A DNA stretch of 64,000 bases, taken from contig JAMPIV010012246.1 of the NCBI GenBank assembly GCA_024509875.1, positions 186,001 through 250,000 of the forward strand. The letters are read 5' to 3'. The first letter of the stretch is position 1; the number at the start of each line of letters is the position of its first letter. The DNA is from Oreohelix idahoensis (lineage: Eukaryota; Mollusca; Gastropoda; Stylommatophora; Oreohelicidae). Below are positions 43,646 through 55,928 of the stretch, in pieces. A program made the position numbers and the translations under genes. The notes below the pieces were generated by a model, which was given only the letters and a program-made list of their open reading frames with translations, was not told where the DNA came from and ran no database searches.

Positions 43646-46060
43646 GATGTTATAAATATTTATAGGGGACTTAGTGTACTGACTGAGATCAGCTGTGAAG
43701 GTATCTATATCTATTAAGAGTAGTGTATTATAGATAACCTTACTTGCTACCACATATCTATATATCTCAGTCAGAATTATTCTGGAATAATGTGATGACT
43801 ACGTTATGTGTCTAGGGTATGTGTAAGATAAAGTGTAAGTCACAACAACAGACAGATAAACAATTTAATTTAATCCACTACTCTTGACAACACTGTGACA
43901 CTCACATACATATAACACTCTACAAGGATATCTTAAAAGAGTCACTGATAACTTTTCAAATAACAATATGTATTCATTACTGGCATGAATGAATATGTGT
44001 CCTGATTCAACTACAAGGGAACCAGGAATCACAATCAATTTAACTTACAAGTTATGTACAGAATGTATTTAATATGAATATTGTAGTGACATATATTATT
44101 ACAAATATTCTATGTGTGTCAGTTGTGTAGTAGTAAAATGAGGTAATACTGGTTTTGTTTGGTTCAAGCTCTGTTGGTATTTGTCATCATGACTTCAATA
44201 GTTTGTCTTTAGGGACTAGTATTGGAGATATTCTCAGTTCCTGATATTAAGACAATTAAATTCCCCTCTTAAGGTTATTTTTACAAAGTCATTTCAAGAT
44301 GAGGGGACATAATGTTGAGCTCAGCTGGCCAAATCAGCTTATCTTGCTTGATGGCGGCAGGAAAAGACTCCTCTGCTCGTATTCTCCTCTGGGCTCTGGA
44401 GACACCTCACTGATAGCTAAATGGACCCAGGAGTATGCTGTCCGACTCTGGATTCAGTAAAGCTCTGACCAGGTGCAGCTCAATACCATCAAGACCACGG
44501 TCCCTGAAAACAAGAAGGATGTACCTTCTACTTCATAACTAATTGATACTCTAGTTCTACACTGAGTACAATACAACACAAACATTGAGTTCAGAGCGTT
44601 AGGCCAACTGTCAGCTTCATCTGAAATACTTTATACCAGTATTTACCTCCTTAATGGTTACCACGCCTCTGCACTTCCAGCATTATTTCTGTCTAATCAA
44701 TCATCCAGGTGTCAGTGTACTATTTGGCCATTCCATGCCGTTTTACTTCCCTCCGACACCCTCTGTTCAGGCTGGAGCATTATAGGCTTTATCTCCTGTT
44801 TGCCACTGAACTACACATATATATACAGGCATAAATTAACAATTTACATTCAATTTTCATTAAAAGATACTGAATGGTTCAAGCTTACCACAATTTCATG
44901 GAAATAAACACAGATACGTTGATTAGCAATGAATTCTGGCACAATTACTGGCACAAATTCCCATCTGCTTATGTTCCAGGCTTTTATTTTAGCAAAAATG
45001 TGAGCTGGCTTCAACGCACTGTTGCTTTATCAAGATTATTTGCACTAGTGGTCTCGAACTAACGCTCCTAAGTGAGTATATCAGCGAGTCTAGCCAATGA
45101 GGCCACGTTTCGACAAGTGTTTGAAAAAATGTTACCTTTCTACGTCTCCCTAACAACCAAGATAGTATTTATAGCCCGACCAATCGTGGTTAGTTTTTCA
45201 TTTGTTGCGCTCCAATCAATTTGGAGTTTACATGGTAGGCTATTTATGTAACGTAAGGTTTTTTTCAAACACGTTATAAAAAAATTTTATGAGCAGAAAT
45301 GATTTTGTGTTGTCAGGCATCCCCACTATTTTATTTTGGTTATAATTTATTAATTCCTGGACTATTTGCGTAACGTTTTACATATTCTTTGTCAGCAAGC
45401 CCTAAGGAACCCAAATATCCAAATTTAAAAGAGCTACGTGGCTGCGTTCAAAATATGTATTTTCTACCTCCTGTTTCGAAGATGTGCTGTCTGGGTACTG
45501 TTATGTTTTCAACCGTAAACCCATCTATTGTTATCTTTCCTAATAAGCGTTTTTTGTGATTTTAAAACCTAACTCTGGGAAGGGTAGTGAATTTATCACT
45601 GTCCGTCCGAAAAAGTTAGTGCTTGTAGCCTTACACGCGTGATAGTAGTAATTGTGTATCGCGCGACGCGTGTTTAATTTTGCATGCGTTCCCGATTTCA
45701 TTCGCCCCTCTCTCTCTTTGTACTTGAGTCCATCTGTTCGTTCGTTTTTGGTAACATAGTGTAGAAAAAGACATGAATGGAATTTAAAATTTAGGTCAAC
45801 TTGCATGTTTCAAGGTTTTTCTTAGAAAGGCAGCACATTTTATTGTGTGTTTGGGAAACGCGTGTATGTTGCAGAAGGCCTTTAATATCAACGTGAAACG
45901 TTACAATTTGCATACGCAGTAGAAAACAAGGGGATTTCGAGTACAGTCATTGTGACAGCACTGTTCTTTACCATTCTTCTTCCTTTATTTATTATATGTA
46001 TTTATTAGGCTTTATATTTACTAGATAATTTATATATGTGGATTAGAATATTCCACGACA
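43633..46060 (-). repeat. Element C 3' LTR (2428 bp)
   Basis: Plus-strand ends are TGTGGTGAAG (43633) and TTCCACGACA (46060). It matches 50249-52553 nearly base for base and matches the A LTR with divergence. It supplies the stop codon that ends the LINE reading frame at 43645. Confidence 0.92.
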
Positions 46061-46071
46061 CCTCCCCTCTT
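46061..46071 (-). other. Polypurine tract of element C
   Basis: On the minus strand AAGAGGGGAGG sits directly before the TGTCGTGG start of the 3' LTR, identical to that of element A. Confidence 0.75.
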
Positions 46072-46127
46072 AAAACAGACATTATATGTCAGTCCTTTAT
46101 TCTATATACACATAGAGAAATTTATTA

Positions 46128-48010
46128 TTATTTCTGGGGTTTACGGTGATTCTCATCACACGGATGGCGGCTTAAAAAATCTGCTCCCAAATTGGTTTTT
46201 CCAGATATATACTCAATGCTAAAATTATATGGAGCCAGAAGTAAAGACCATCGGAGTAACCTAGAGTTCTCATGCTTAGCCTGTGCTAGAAACGATAAAG
46301 GTTTGTGGTCTGTTTGCAACTTAAATGCCTTCCCATATAGATAAATATTGAATTTCTTTATCGCCCATATTACTGCAAGACATTCTTTTTCGCTAGTTGA
46401 GTAGTTGATTTCAGCTTTATTCAACTTTCTGCTAGCATATGCCACTGGGCTTAATTCCCCATCCAATGCATCTGATTTCTGTAGTAGAGTTGCTCCTAGC
46501 CCAATATTACTGGCATCCGTCCTTACAATGAATTCTTGACTTAAGTCAGGTAATTTCAAAATGGGTTTACTTGTGAGCTTTTCCTTCAATTCTTGGTAAG
46601 TCATTTCACATTGTGGTGTCCATGTAATGCGATCTGGATGTCCTTTACGTGTCAATTCAGTTAACGGTGCACATATGGAATTAAAGTTTTTGATATACTT
46701 CTGGTAGAAACCACATAATGAGACAAAGGATCTCACGTCCTTCTTGGTTTGTGGTCTCGGGGCTTTCTGTAGTTTCTCTAAATTCTTTGGGTCAGGGGTC
46801 ATGTTTCCCTGATAAACTGTGTGTCCCAAAAATTCCAATTCTTTACATCCAACGCAACATTTGGTTGGTCGGGCTGTTAAATTTGCCTCCCTAAGTCGAT
46901 CAAACAGCATGTTCAGAGAGTCAATGTGTTCCTCAAATGTTTCTGTTGCTATAAGGATATCATCCATAAAATTTGTTATACAGGGATTATTCAGAGGATC
47001 CAATAATTTTCTCATCATTCTAGAGAAGACACTAGGCGCATTCTTCAATCCAAATGGCAATCTATTAAACTCATAGTGTCCTTCTGAGGTACTAAAAGCT
47101 AGGTATGGTCTAACCTCAGGCTTTACTGGAATCTGATAGTATCCTTTACTCAGATCCACTTTTGAGAAATATTTAGCTTTATTTAGCCTGGCAAACAGCT
47201 GATTTGTATCCGGCAATGGATCCACCTGTCCTTCTGTAATAGCATTCAGTCTCCTGTAATCTATACAGTGTCTATGTTCTCCAGAGGGCTTCCTTAAGAG
47301 TACAACACCGGAACTATACGAAGACTCACTGTGCGAAATAATTCCTTCCTTCAATAGATAGTCTATCTCTTCCTTCAAAGCTTTTTCCTTAGCAAACGGA
47401 ATCGAATATGGTTTCATACAGACAGGTGTGGAGTCTATTAGTTTCATATCATATTCCAATAGGTTTGTATGCCCTGGTCGGTCTGTTAACACCTCTGCAT
47501 GATTATTTAGAACCTGTTGCACTCTCTCTTTCTGAGTTTTCGTTAAATGTGTACTGATTTTCACCTGTGCTGCTGTCTCACAGGGGGTGTAATGGATATT
47601 CAAATGATGAAAGTGGTTCCTTTTTCATCTCCATGGCGATGGACAAGGTCAACAAGTGTGTCTCTTCCTGATGTTCTCTTTCCAAATATTTCTTCAGGAG
47701 ATTCACATGATAGATTTTTTCTTTCCCCTTCTTATCTATCTTATAATTTGTTCTAGACACCTTCTCTAGAACTGTATATGGACCCTGCCATCCAATTTGT
47801 AACTTATTCTGACTCCCAGGCAAAAGAAGCAGTACTTTCTCTCCCACAGCCAAATTTCTGTCCTTCGCCTTCCTGTTATAATAGGCAGCATGTTTCTTCC
47901 TGGCTTGTTTCAAATTTTCATTGGCAAGTTTCCAGCCAGTTTTTTAACCGAGTGGTCAGCTCATTCACATATTGGTATGAAGATGTAATGTTTTCCTCTG
48001 CCTTTTCATC
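46128..48010 (-). pseudogene. pol: Element C pol remnant: integrase C-terminus, reverse transcriptase, RNase H
   Basis: Homology to B resumes at TWTDEKAEENITSSYQYVN (about 48005 downward), past the missing core. An extra A near 47942 and an extra C near 47585 break the frame into pieces 47913-47578 and 47603-46128. The last piece is otherwise intact, with CIDYRRLN, LPFG, FMDD, RTDAS, EKEC and QTDHK. It differs from A at few residues, for example LPFG here versus LPCG in A. The stop is at 46128. Confidence 0.88.
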
Positions 48011-48148
48011 AGTCCACGTTCTTAACATAGCTACATGTGGACCTTTAATTGTGTGGACCTATTTGTCCATGCACCGGTATGGTCTCTTCCACTCGAAGCT
48101 TTATAGTGATGATTTTTCCTCCCAGAATTATCATTCACAAAACGACCG

Positions 48149-48555
48149 CTACCAATTTTTTCTTTTGGGGCTTTCTCCCCACTTAAAATTCTTGATGAGA
48201 GATTTCCTCTCTACATCTTCTTCCTCCAGTTTGTTTAAGTCCGATTGAGGGATTGTCGGCTTATCCTGGGGTAAGACATCCTTTTGCACTCTCCGCATAG
48301 TGGCCATTGTAAAACAGTTAAGTGAAGCTTGTCCGTGAAAAGGGGCTTCCCATTCCATTTGGTCCACTTTATCAAATCTATTTCTCTTTTTATTATCAGG
48401 CCTAATTTTGCCCCGTGGCGTGTCCAGGTCCTGATCCATGTTCCCACTTGTGGGTGTTCCCTCATGTGCTATGCTACACCTTTCTACAAAATTCTCAATG
48501 TCCCATCTTGCTTTGGGCCAATAATAATTGTGAGCCACCTTTTGAATGATGGTAC
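48149..48555 (-). pseudogene. Element C integrase N-terminal remnant plus unrelated segment
   Basis: HNYYWPKARWDIENFVERC (about 48470-48535) aligns with HYFWPGITEDIKRYVKSC of element B, the second half of the integrase zinc-binding domain, though the second CPxC cysteine is missing. The following 100 or so residues (TPTSGNMDQDLDT to SPKRKNW) do not resemble the DD35E core of B and I do not recognise them. Either the core was replaced by other sequence or this stretch has decayed. Confidence 0.6.
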
Positions 48556-50046
48556 CTATTTCTCATGGTCCCCATCTGGTTTCACATGTAGGCTCCTTAT
48601 TAAGTCTGCCCTATATCTTTTAGGAAGAACCAGTTGTCCCTGACCTTTGGATCTAGCTCCAGTCTTCCTATACATCAACTTGTTTTTCATGTAAAAATCT
48701 CCCTTGCCTGGAGTTGTATGACAAGTTGACAATTTTCTGAAACAAGGCTTGAGTGTTTTATCCCCAGCCTGTGCCTTCCTCATCTCTTCTGGAGTGGTAT
48801 CTAACATAATATCCTCCTCCTGTCTTGAGGTCGACCTGACCTGAAGGGTTGCCATATACACAGGTTTCCTTCTGCAACGGTCAGTGTCATGATTGTCCAT
48901 CTGACAATTTTTACACCACCTTTTTCCTTGGTTGAAAGATTTTCTTTCATCATATTTCCTTTCATCGAATTGTGGGAATTTATTTTTATTTTCATACCGT
49001 GGCCTATCAAACTGGTGCTTACCTTTATTTTGATCTCTAGGATCAAATTTATTAAAGTTCTGTGGTGCCCTAAAGTTATCCACTTGTTTCTTTTTATTAC
49101 CTGTTACCTCTGCTTGAGCTGCTTGATACCTTTCAGCAACATTTAGCAACTCACCCAGCCTCTCTGCACCTTGTTCCATGAGAAACTTTCTCAGGTCTGG
49201 AGCCATGGACTCTCTTAATTGCTCTATAAGGACCATTTCCTTAAGATCTTGGGTTTTCCCAGAGAAGTCCATTTCTCCAAGTATGTCTCTATTCGTGCAG
49301 AGAACTGGTGATAGGTTTCACCTGACAGTAGTTTAGCATTCCTAAATTTTTTTCCTATAGAATTCTGCATTCTTTTCATACCTTAACAAAAGAGCCTGCT
49401 TTAGCATGTCATAATTTTCCTGATCACCTCTGCTCATTTTTGCAAAAACTTCATAAGCTGCCCCACGAAGTCCCTGAGATAACTTTAAGCTCCACCTTTC
49501 TCTCTCTAACCCATACGTGGTAGCTAATAGTTCATATCTATTTATATAGCTCTCAATATCATCGTCTTTCTCAACAAAATGATCTAAATGAAAGTTCATA
49601 GCTGAGGTTGAGGCTCCCTGAGTAACCGTAGCATCAGAGGCAAAGGGACTGGCACCATTTTCAGGAGCATGGCCTTGAAACTCAAACTCCCTTAGTCGTA
49701 ATTCATGTTCCCTTTGTAATCTTTTCTCCTCCTTTTCTGCTTCCCTCTCTGCAGCTAATCTCTTCTCTTCTCTTTCTGCAGCTAATCTTTTGTCTTCTCT
49801 TTCTGCTTCCAATTTCTTAGTCTCAGCCTCAATCTGCAACCTCTTAGTCTCAGCCTCAGCTTCAAATTGTAACTTCTTAATTTCCCTTTCAGCCTCTAAC
49901 TTTCTTTCGGCTTCAAACCTTCTTTCTTCGCGTTCAATAAATTTGTCACATTCCGTAGTGACATAGGCAACCATAACTTGCCCATCTAATCCTAACTCTT
50001 TTGCAGTCTGTACAGCAGCAGATCGAAACTTGGCCAGGTCCGCCAT
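48556..50046 (-). pseudogene. gag: Element C gag remnant, protease deleted
   Basis: Starts MADLAKFRSA at 50046. A charged coiled coil with EEKRLAAER 9-residue repeats (about 49720-49810) is followed by the capsid and SCAN-like block. An extra A near 49347 shifts the frame and a lost base near 49262 restores it, leaving a short nonsense stretch between. The zinc knuckle is present (C-x2-C-x4-H-x4-C, KNCQMDNHDTDRC). Immediately after it, the frame jumps to the residues that in element B lie just beyond protease, so the DTG region is gone. The frame ends at 48556 before the integrase. Confidence 0.85.
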
Positions 50047-50218
50047 TGTCTATCAGGTAAATTTCTACAATGTCTAACCAACAATTCAAATTCTAAATAT
50101 ATATAATGGACAACACAGGCACCGTGAGCTCAACCTTATTTAATTCCACCCAAGGATACCTTTTAATTCTTATATTCCTTGAAGTGAATTACCCCCAATA
50201 TTTTTAATAGGGAAAGAT

Positions 50219-50243
50219 TCAAAATCCCAAGAGCGAGACCCCA
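50219..50243 (-). other. Primer-binding site of element C, tRNA-Pro-like
   Basis: The plus strand reads TTCAAAATCCCAAGAGCGAG followed by ACCCCA, a few bases from the LTR edge. This resembles the T-arm and acceptor end of a proline tRNA including CCA, with an insertion and some mismatches. The similarity reaches further into the T-arm than a minimal primer site needs. Confidence 0.5.
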
Positions 50244-50248
50244 ATATA

Positions 50249-52553
50249 TGTGGTGAAGTAGGATGTTATAAATATTTATAGGGGACTTAGTGTACTGACT
50301 GAGATCAGCTGTGAAGGTATCTATATCTATTAAGAGTAGTGTATTATAGATAACCTTACTTGCTACCACATATCTATATATCTCAGTCAGAATTATTCTG
50401 GAATAATGTGATGACTACGTTATGTGTCTAGGGTATGTGTATGATAAAGTGTAAGTCACAACAACAGACAGATAAACAATTTAATTTAATCCACTACTCT
50501 TGACAACACTGTGACACTCACATACATATAACACTCTACAAGGATATCTTAAAAGAGTCACTGATAACTTTTCAAATAACAATATGTATTCATTACTGGC
50601 ATGAATGAATATGTGTCCTGATTCAACTACAAGGGAACCAGGAATCACAATCAATTTAACTTACAAGTTATGTACAGAATGTATTTAATATGAATATTGT
50701 AGTGACATATATTATTACAAATATTCTATGTGTGTCAGTTGTGTAGTAGTAAAATGAGGTAATACTGGTTTTGTTTGGTTCAAGCTCTGTTGGTATTTGT
50801 CATCATGACTTCAATAGTTTGTCTTTAGGGACTAGTATTGGAGATATTCTCAGTTCCTGATATTAAGACAATTAAATTCCCCTCTTAAGGTTATTTTTAC
50901 AAAGTCATTTCAAGATGAGGGGACATAATGTTGAGCTCAGCTGGCCAAATCAGCTTATCTTGCGTGATGGCGGCAGGAAAAGACTCCTCTGCTCGTATTC
51001 TCCTCTGGGCTCTGGAGACACCTCACTGATAGCTAAATGGACCCAGGAGTATGCTGTCCGACTCTGGATTCAGTAAAGCTCTGACCAGGTGCAGCTCAAT
51101 ACCATCAAGACCACGGTCCCTGAAAACAAGAAGGATGTACCTTCTACTTCATAACTAATTGATACTCTAGTTCTACACTGAGTACAATACAACACAAACA
51201 TTGAGTTCAGAGCGTTAGGCCAACTGTCAGCTTCATCTGAAATACTTTATACCAGTATTTACCTCCTTAATGGTTACCACGCCTCTGCACTTCCAGCATT
51301 ATTTCTGTCTAATCAATCATCCAGGTGTCAGTGTACTATTTGGCCATTCCATGCCGTTTTACTTCCCTCCGACACCCTCTGTTCAGGCTGGAGCATTATA
51401 GGCTTTATCTCCTGTTTGCCACTGAACTACACATATATATACAGGCATAAATTAACAATTTACATTCAATTTTCATTAAAAGATACTGAATGGTTCAAGC
51501 TTACCACAATTTCATGGAAATAAACACAGATACGTTGATTAGCAATGAATTCTGGCACAATTACTGGCACAAATTCCCATCTGCTTATGTTCCAGGCTTT
51601 TATTTTAGCAAAAATGTGAGCTGGCTTCAACGCACTGTTGCTTTATCAAGATTATTTGCACTAGTGGTCTCGAACTAACGCTCCTAAGTGAGTATATCAG
51701 CGAGTCTAGCCAATGAGGCCACGTTTCGACAAGTGTTTGAAAAAATGTTACCTTTCTACGTCTCCCTAACAACCAAGATAGTATTTATAGCCCGACCAAT
51801 CGTGGTTAGTTTTTCATTTGTTGCGCTCCAATCAATTTGGAGTTTACATGGTAGGCTATTTATGTAACGTAAGGTTTTTTTCAAACACGTTATAAAAAAT
51901 TTTATGAGCAGAAATGATTTTGTGTTGTCAGGCATCCCCACTATTTTATTTTGGTTATAATTTATTAATTCCTGGACTATTTGCGTAACGTTTTACATAT
52001 TCTTTGTCAGCAAGCCCTAAGGAACCCAAATATCCAAATTTAAAAGAGCTACGTGGCTGCGTTCAAAATATGTATTTTCTACCTCCTGTTTCGAAGATGT
52101 GCTGTCTGGGTACTGTTATGTTTTCAACCGTAAACCCATCTATTGTTATCTTTCCTAATAAGCGTTTTTTGTGATTTTAAAACCTAACTCTGGGAAGGGT
52201 AGTGAATTTATCACTGTCCGTCCGAAAAAGTTAGTGCTTGTAGCCTTACACGCGTGATAGTAGTAATTGTGTATCGCGCGACGCGTGTTTAATTTTGCAT
52301 GCGTTCCCGATTTCATTCGCCCCTCTCTCTCTTTGTACTTGAGTCCATCTGTTCGTTCGTTTTTGGTAACATAGTGTAGAAAAAGACATGAATGGAATTT
52401 AAAATTTAGGTCAACTTGCATATTTCAAGGTTTTTCTTAGAAAGGCAGCACATTTTATCGTGTGTTTGGGAAACGCGTGTATGTTGCAGAAGGCCTTTAA
52501 TATCAACGTGAAACGTTACAATTTGCATACGCAGTAGAAAACAAGGGGATTTC
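50249..52553 (-). repeat. Element C 5' LTR, truncated (about 2305 bp)
   Basis: Starts TGTGGTGAAG at 50249 and follows the other LTR until AAGGGGATTTC near 52553, where similarity ends. The missing part corresponds to 45950-46060, which is the U3 start, so promoter elements there are absent in this copy. Confidence 0.9.
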
Positions 52554-52719
52554 TGTCTTCTGGCTGTCTCAGACTTTCTTTTCTTTTCGTTGTAGATGAT
52601 GTTGTTGCAGAATTTGTTGGTGACAGCTTGTTAATAATTTTATGAAAAATCGAACTAATGAACGAACTTTATTTTCAACGGGTTACGAATTTGTAGCGCA
52701 GGTCCGTCTAAAATTCTGC

Positions 52720-53310
<591 letters not shown>

Positions 53311-53419
53311 ACCGTTAACTCTTGAGATACCGTGCTTTCAAACGCCGGCGGAAACAGGACCGGTCCGAACTTTCTCTAGCTTTACAACTGTTTCTCTTTC
53401 TCACCTCCCTGAACGTAGT

Positions 53420-53760
53420 TGTTGTTTTGATTGATCCAGCAGAGTTTGGGCTCTCACCCTTAAGCCCACTGCAGATGTAGTGGAATCTGCATGTGTTCAC
53501 AACGTGTTCTTTCGCTCCATATAAGGTATTCCGCTTATCTGGCCTCGGAGGAAGGAGCATTTTCCTAACACCATCAAGTGATGAACACTCAAATAGGTGG
53601 TGGTCAACAGTTTCATAGTGGTAGGTACATAGCTGACTCTGGAGTGGTTGTTGTGGTTGGATTCTGTTCAAGTGATTGTTGGGTGGTATTCCGTCACGTG
53701 GAGATCTACCAAATAATCCCTTGTGATCTACCGGTATATACCCTCCGACATTGGCTGAGG
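53420..53760 (-). pseudogene. LINE C-terminal (RNase H-like/zinc finger) fragment
   Basis: The minus strand encodes NNHLNRIQPQQPLQSQLCTY, then ETVDHHLFECSSLDGVRKML and RNTLYGAKEHVVNTCRFHYI. These are the cysteine-histidine finger and terminal segment shared by many animal LINE proteins. The RT is missing. The frame runs to 53315 but homology-like sequence ends near 53460. This is a different family from 33346 and 54340. Confidence 0.72.
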
Positions 53761-53789
53761 GAAGCTGAGAACCTATAGGTACATTTTTA

Positions 53790-54012
53790 AGCTAGGGCAG
53801 AGGTTTTCAAACATTTTTGGTCCGCGGCTCCCTTGACCTGTGCATAAATCACCGCGGCTCCTCTCTATACTACGAAGATCTATATTTATTGATGGACCTT
53901 GGCTCATAATATCGAGCCCAACACTTTTCCCAAGCCACCGCGACGCCCTTAACCGAGGGCCGCGACGCCCCTGGGAGCCGCGACGCACAGTTTGAAAACC
54001 TCTGAGCTAGGG
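53790..54012. mobile_element. hAT-type MITE with perfect 8-bp target duplication
   Basis: AGCTAGGG at 53790-53797 is repeated at 54005-54012 around a 207-bp element. Its ends are CAGAGGTTTTCAAAC and GTTTGAAAACCTCTG, with inner inverted GCGGCTCCC/GGGAGCCGC. An 8-bp duplication and CAGAGGTT-type ends are typical of hAT elements. There is no coding capacity. Confidence 0.88.
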
Positions 54013-54329
54013 ACATTTTGGACTTACCCTCTCCCGTCCGCGTTTACAAGCGCAAGTAACCCTTGGATTAAAAATACTTTTTTCGTGTTTCCAATGAAAA
54101 CCCACGAGCAAGTTTGCTAAACTCCCTTTGTTCATGAGCAAGATAAGAATGTGATCTTTTCTTTGAAGTGAACTTCCGGTAAAATATAATTTAGTTTGAT
54201 ATTTCTACCTCTCTGTCGATGCAGTTGTAGAAAGCAGTTCGTATGGCAGAGAAATAGTTACTGTTGATCAGTAACGATACCATTGCACTCCGGGCAAACC
54301 CATAGGTACTCAGTCTCCCTCAGTAATGT

Positions 54330-54640
54330 CGAGGTTTATGAATGTCCACAAACGCTTCTATTCTTTGTAATATTTTGGTATACTTCGGACTTCGTGCAAG
54401 TCACAACAGATTGGGAAATCATCTATTCAACAAGTTAAAGATAGGAACTACAGATGCGTGTGACTGTGGCACCGATAAAATGACTGCTGAAAACTGCTTC
54501 AAAGGTGCCCAACAAATGAGGAAGAGAGACAGCATATATGACCTTCACCTGTACCATTCCTGGAAAAGCTCTATGGAGATATCAAGAACCTCAAGATGAT
54601 CACTTCTGCCTTTGAACAAATTCAATCAAGTTGACGTATG
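54330..54640 (+). pseudogene. LINE C-terminal zinc-finger fragment, decayed
   Basis: The frame reads LRASHNRLGNHLFNKLKIGT, then DACDCGTDKMTAENC, matching the LINE end at 33346-33580 (NQCNCGTDKMSAEHLL) with frame breaks after the finger. The 3' end ATTCAATCAAGTTGACGTATGAGG parallels ATTCAAGTGGACGTCTGAGAG there. Confidence 0.75.
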
Positions 54641-55004
54641 AGGATGAACAAAGAATAATTAGACGATAATGGAGTTGATTACCAAATCTTCAATGTACCT
54701 CCTTGACCAGCTTCTTGTACTTCGTGGGAGTAGGCATACTCCAGGTTGGAATATCCTACTTTAACTAGATATTTCGTAAAACTCTAGACGCAGCTTACGT
54801 CCTCGTTCTCACAAAACAAGATTTGCTAGTCTAAAGACCAACTTTCAGCTCAGTCCCTGACTTTCCCTCGCCAACGCTTTGCTGTCCGCGTCTGAAATAA
54901 CTCTTTACAACTATTCACTCACAGTCAACACATATTTACCACGTGGAGCACGTCACAGGCAGGTACTCTTCGCGCAATAAGTGGAAGTTCAAGTTAGTCC
55001 TCAT
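54641..55004. other. Intergenic, no feature recognised
   Basis: No coding or repeat signal is supported. Confidence 0.4.
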
Positions 55005-55225
55005 AGCAGATACCGCAGGAGAGTGAAGTGTTAGAGACTTCACTCAAGTAAGTTTCGTAAGGTGTGGCATGACTAGGTCAATTCCTCGCTGCTTTTGCCA
55101 TCCATAACTCGAGCAGAATCAGGTATCTATTTCCAGCTAGGCGACTACAGAGTGACGTTACCAGGTTTTAAACCCGGAACCTGGTTCTCTGCAACAGAGC
55201 AGATAATTTCGGCAACCATACTGTT
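55005..55225 (-). repeat. SINE-like repeat sharing a 3' tail with the SINE at 29257
   Basis: AGATACCGCAGGAGAGTGAAGTGTTAGAGACTTCACT at 55010-55047 corresponds to AGATACTGCCGTACGGGAGTGAAGTGTTAGAGACTACACT at 29281-29320. At the other end (minus strand) CCGGGTTTAAAACCTGG near 55160-55176 could be a decayed polymerase III box B. The central core of the 29 kb copy is absent, so this is a different SINE subfamily that uses the same tail. Confidence 0.5.
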
Positions 55226-55489
55226 CGATACGATCTATTTGAAACATCCCCTGACAACCATTATCTTCGACAATTTCATCGTACATACCTTTATTATTGT
55301 AATCTTCATCACCACGCACCGTCTCCTGAGAGGAGCGTGACAGGAATCTCCGTAGCTCTCGTTTGACCACTTTCGCAATATCGTTCATTTTGTGTAGTCA
55401 TGTCCTTACAAAATATTTGCGAACATAATAAGTATATAAATGTATTATATTGCAAGATAGTAAAGATTGCACTTTACAGTCTTACCACA
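55226..55489 (-). repeat. Probable element D 3' LTR, 5' part (left boundary not found)
   Basis: On the minus strand a purine tract ending GGGAGG (55490-55497) is followed by TGTGGTAAGACTGTAAAG, the expected LTR start at 55489. The other end of the LTR and a matching 5' LTR right of 60907 were not recognised, so the extent is uncertain. Confidence 0.45.
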
Positions 55490-55928
55490 CCTCCCGGAAA
55501 AAAAAAATAAAATTTTTATTTTTTTTTTAAATACATCTAGGAGCAACGTAGAATAGGCTCACAACGCAAGAATACTGCGCAGATGAAAATATCAGGAATA
55601 ACTATAATTCCTAATATGACCGGTGAGAATATATCTCAAAATCTGAGAGAAATTGTTTCTCTACGAATAAATGTTTCCAGGAAGGTGTGATCTACGTATA
55701 ATACAATTCTGGTAATTATACAATGCATACCAAAAATTCACACTATAATCTTAAATTTATGATTTATGAAGAAACAATCATCAAAGAACAGCGGTGAATA
55801 AACATCAATAAACCGCTAAGTAGCGATACCATCATTCTATTATTAAATTACAAATGTGTATCTTAGTAAAGAAACAAAAAATAACTGTTGTAAAGTTATA
55901 CATATTAAAAAGATCCAATATTTAACAG

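Larger units (their letters stand above)
43633..52553 (-). mobile_element. Element C: defective Gmr1-type Ty3/gypsy retrotransposon (same family as A)
   Basis: Minus-strand element with LTRs 43633-46060 (3') and 50249-52553 (5'). The LTRs differ by only about five visible changes, so the insertion is recent. The 5' LTR lacks its first 110 bp or so, because similarity stops at about 52553. The internal region (46061-50248) keeps primer site, gag, RT and RNase H but has lost protease and the integrase core and carries several single-base frameshifts. The copy cannot be autonomous. It interrupts the C-terminal codons of the LINE at 40592. A duplication cannot be checked because the right end is truncated. 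Confidence 0.9.
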
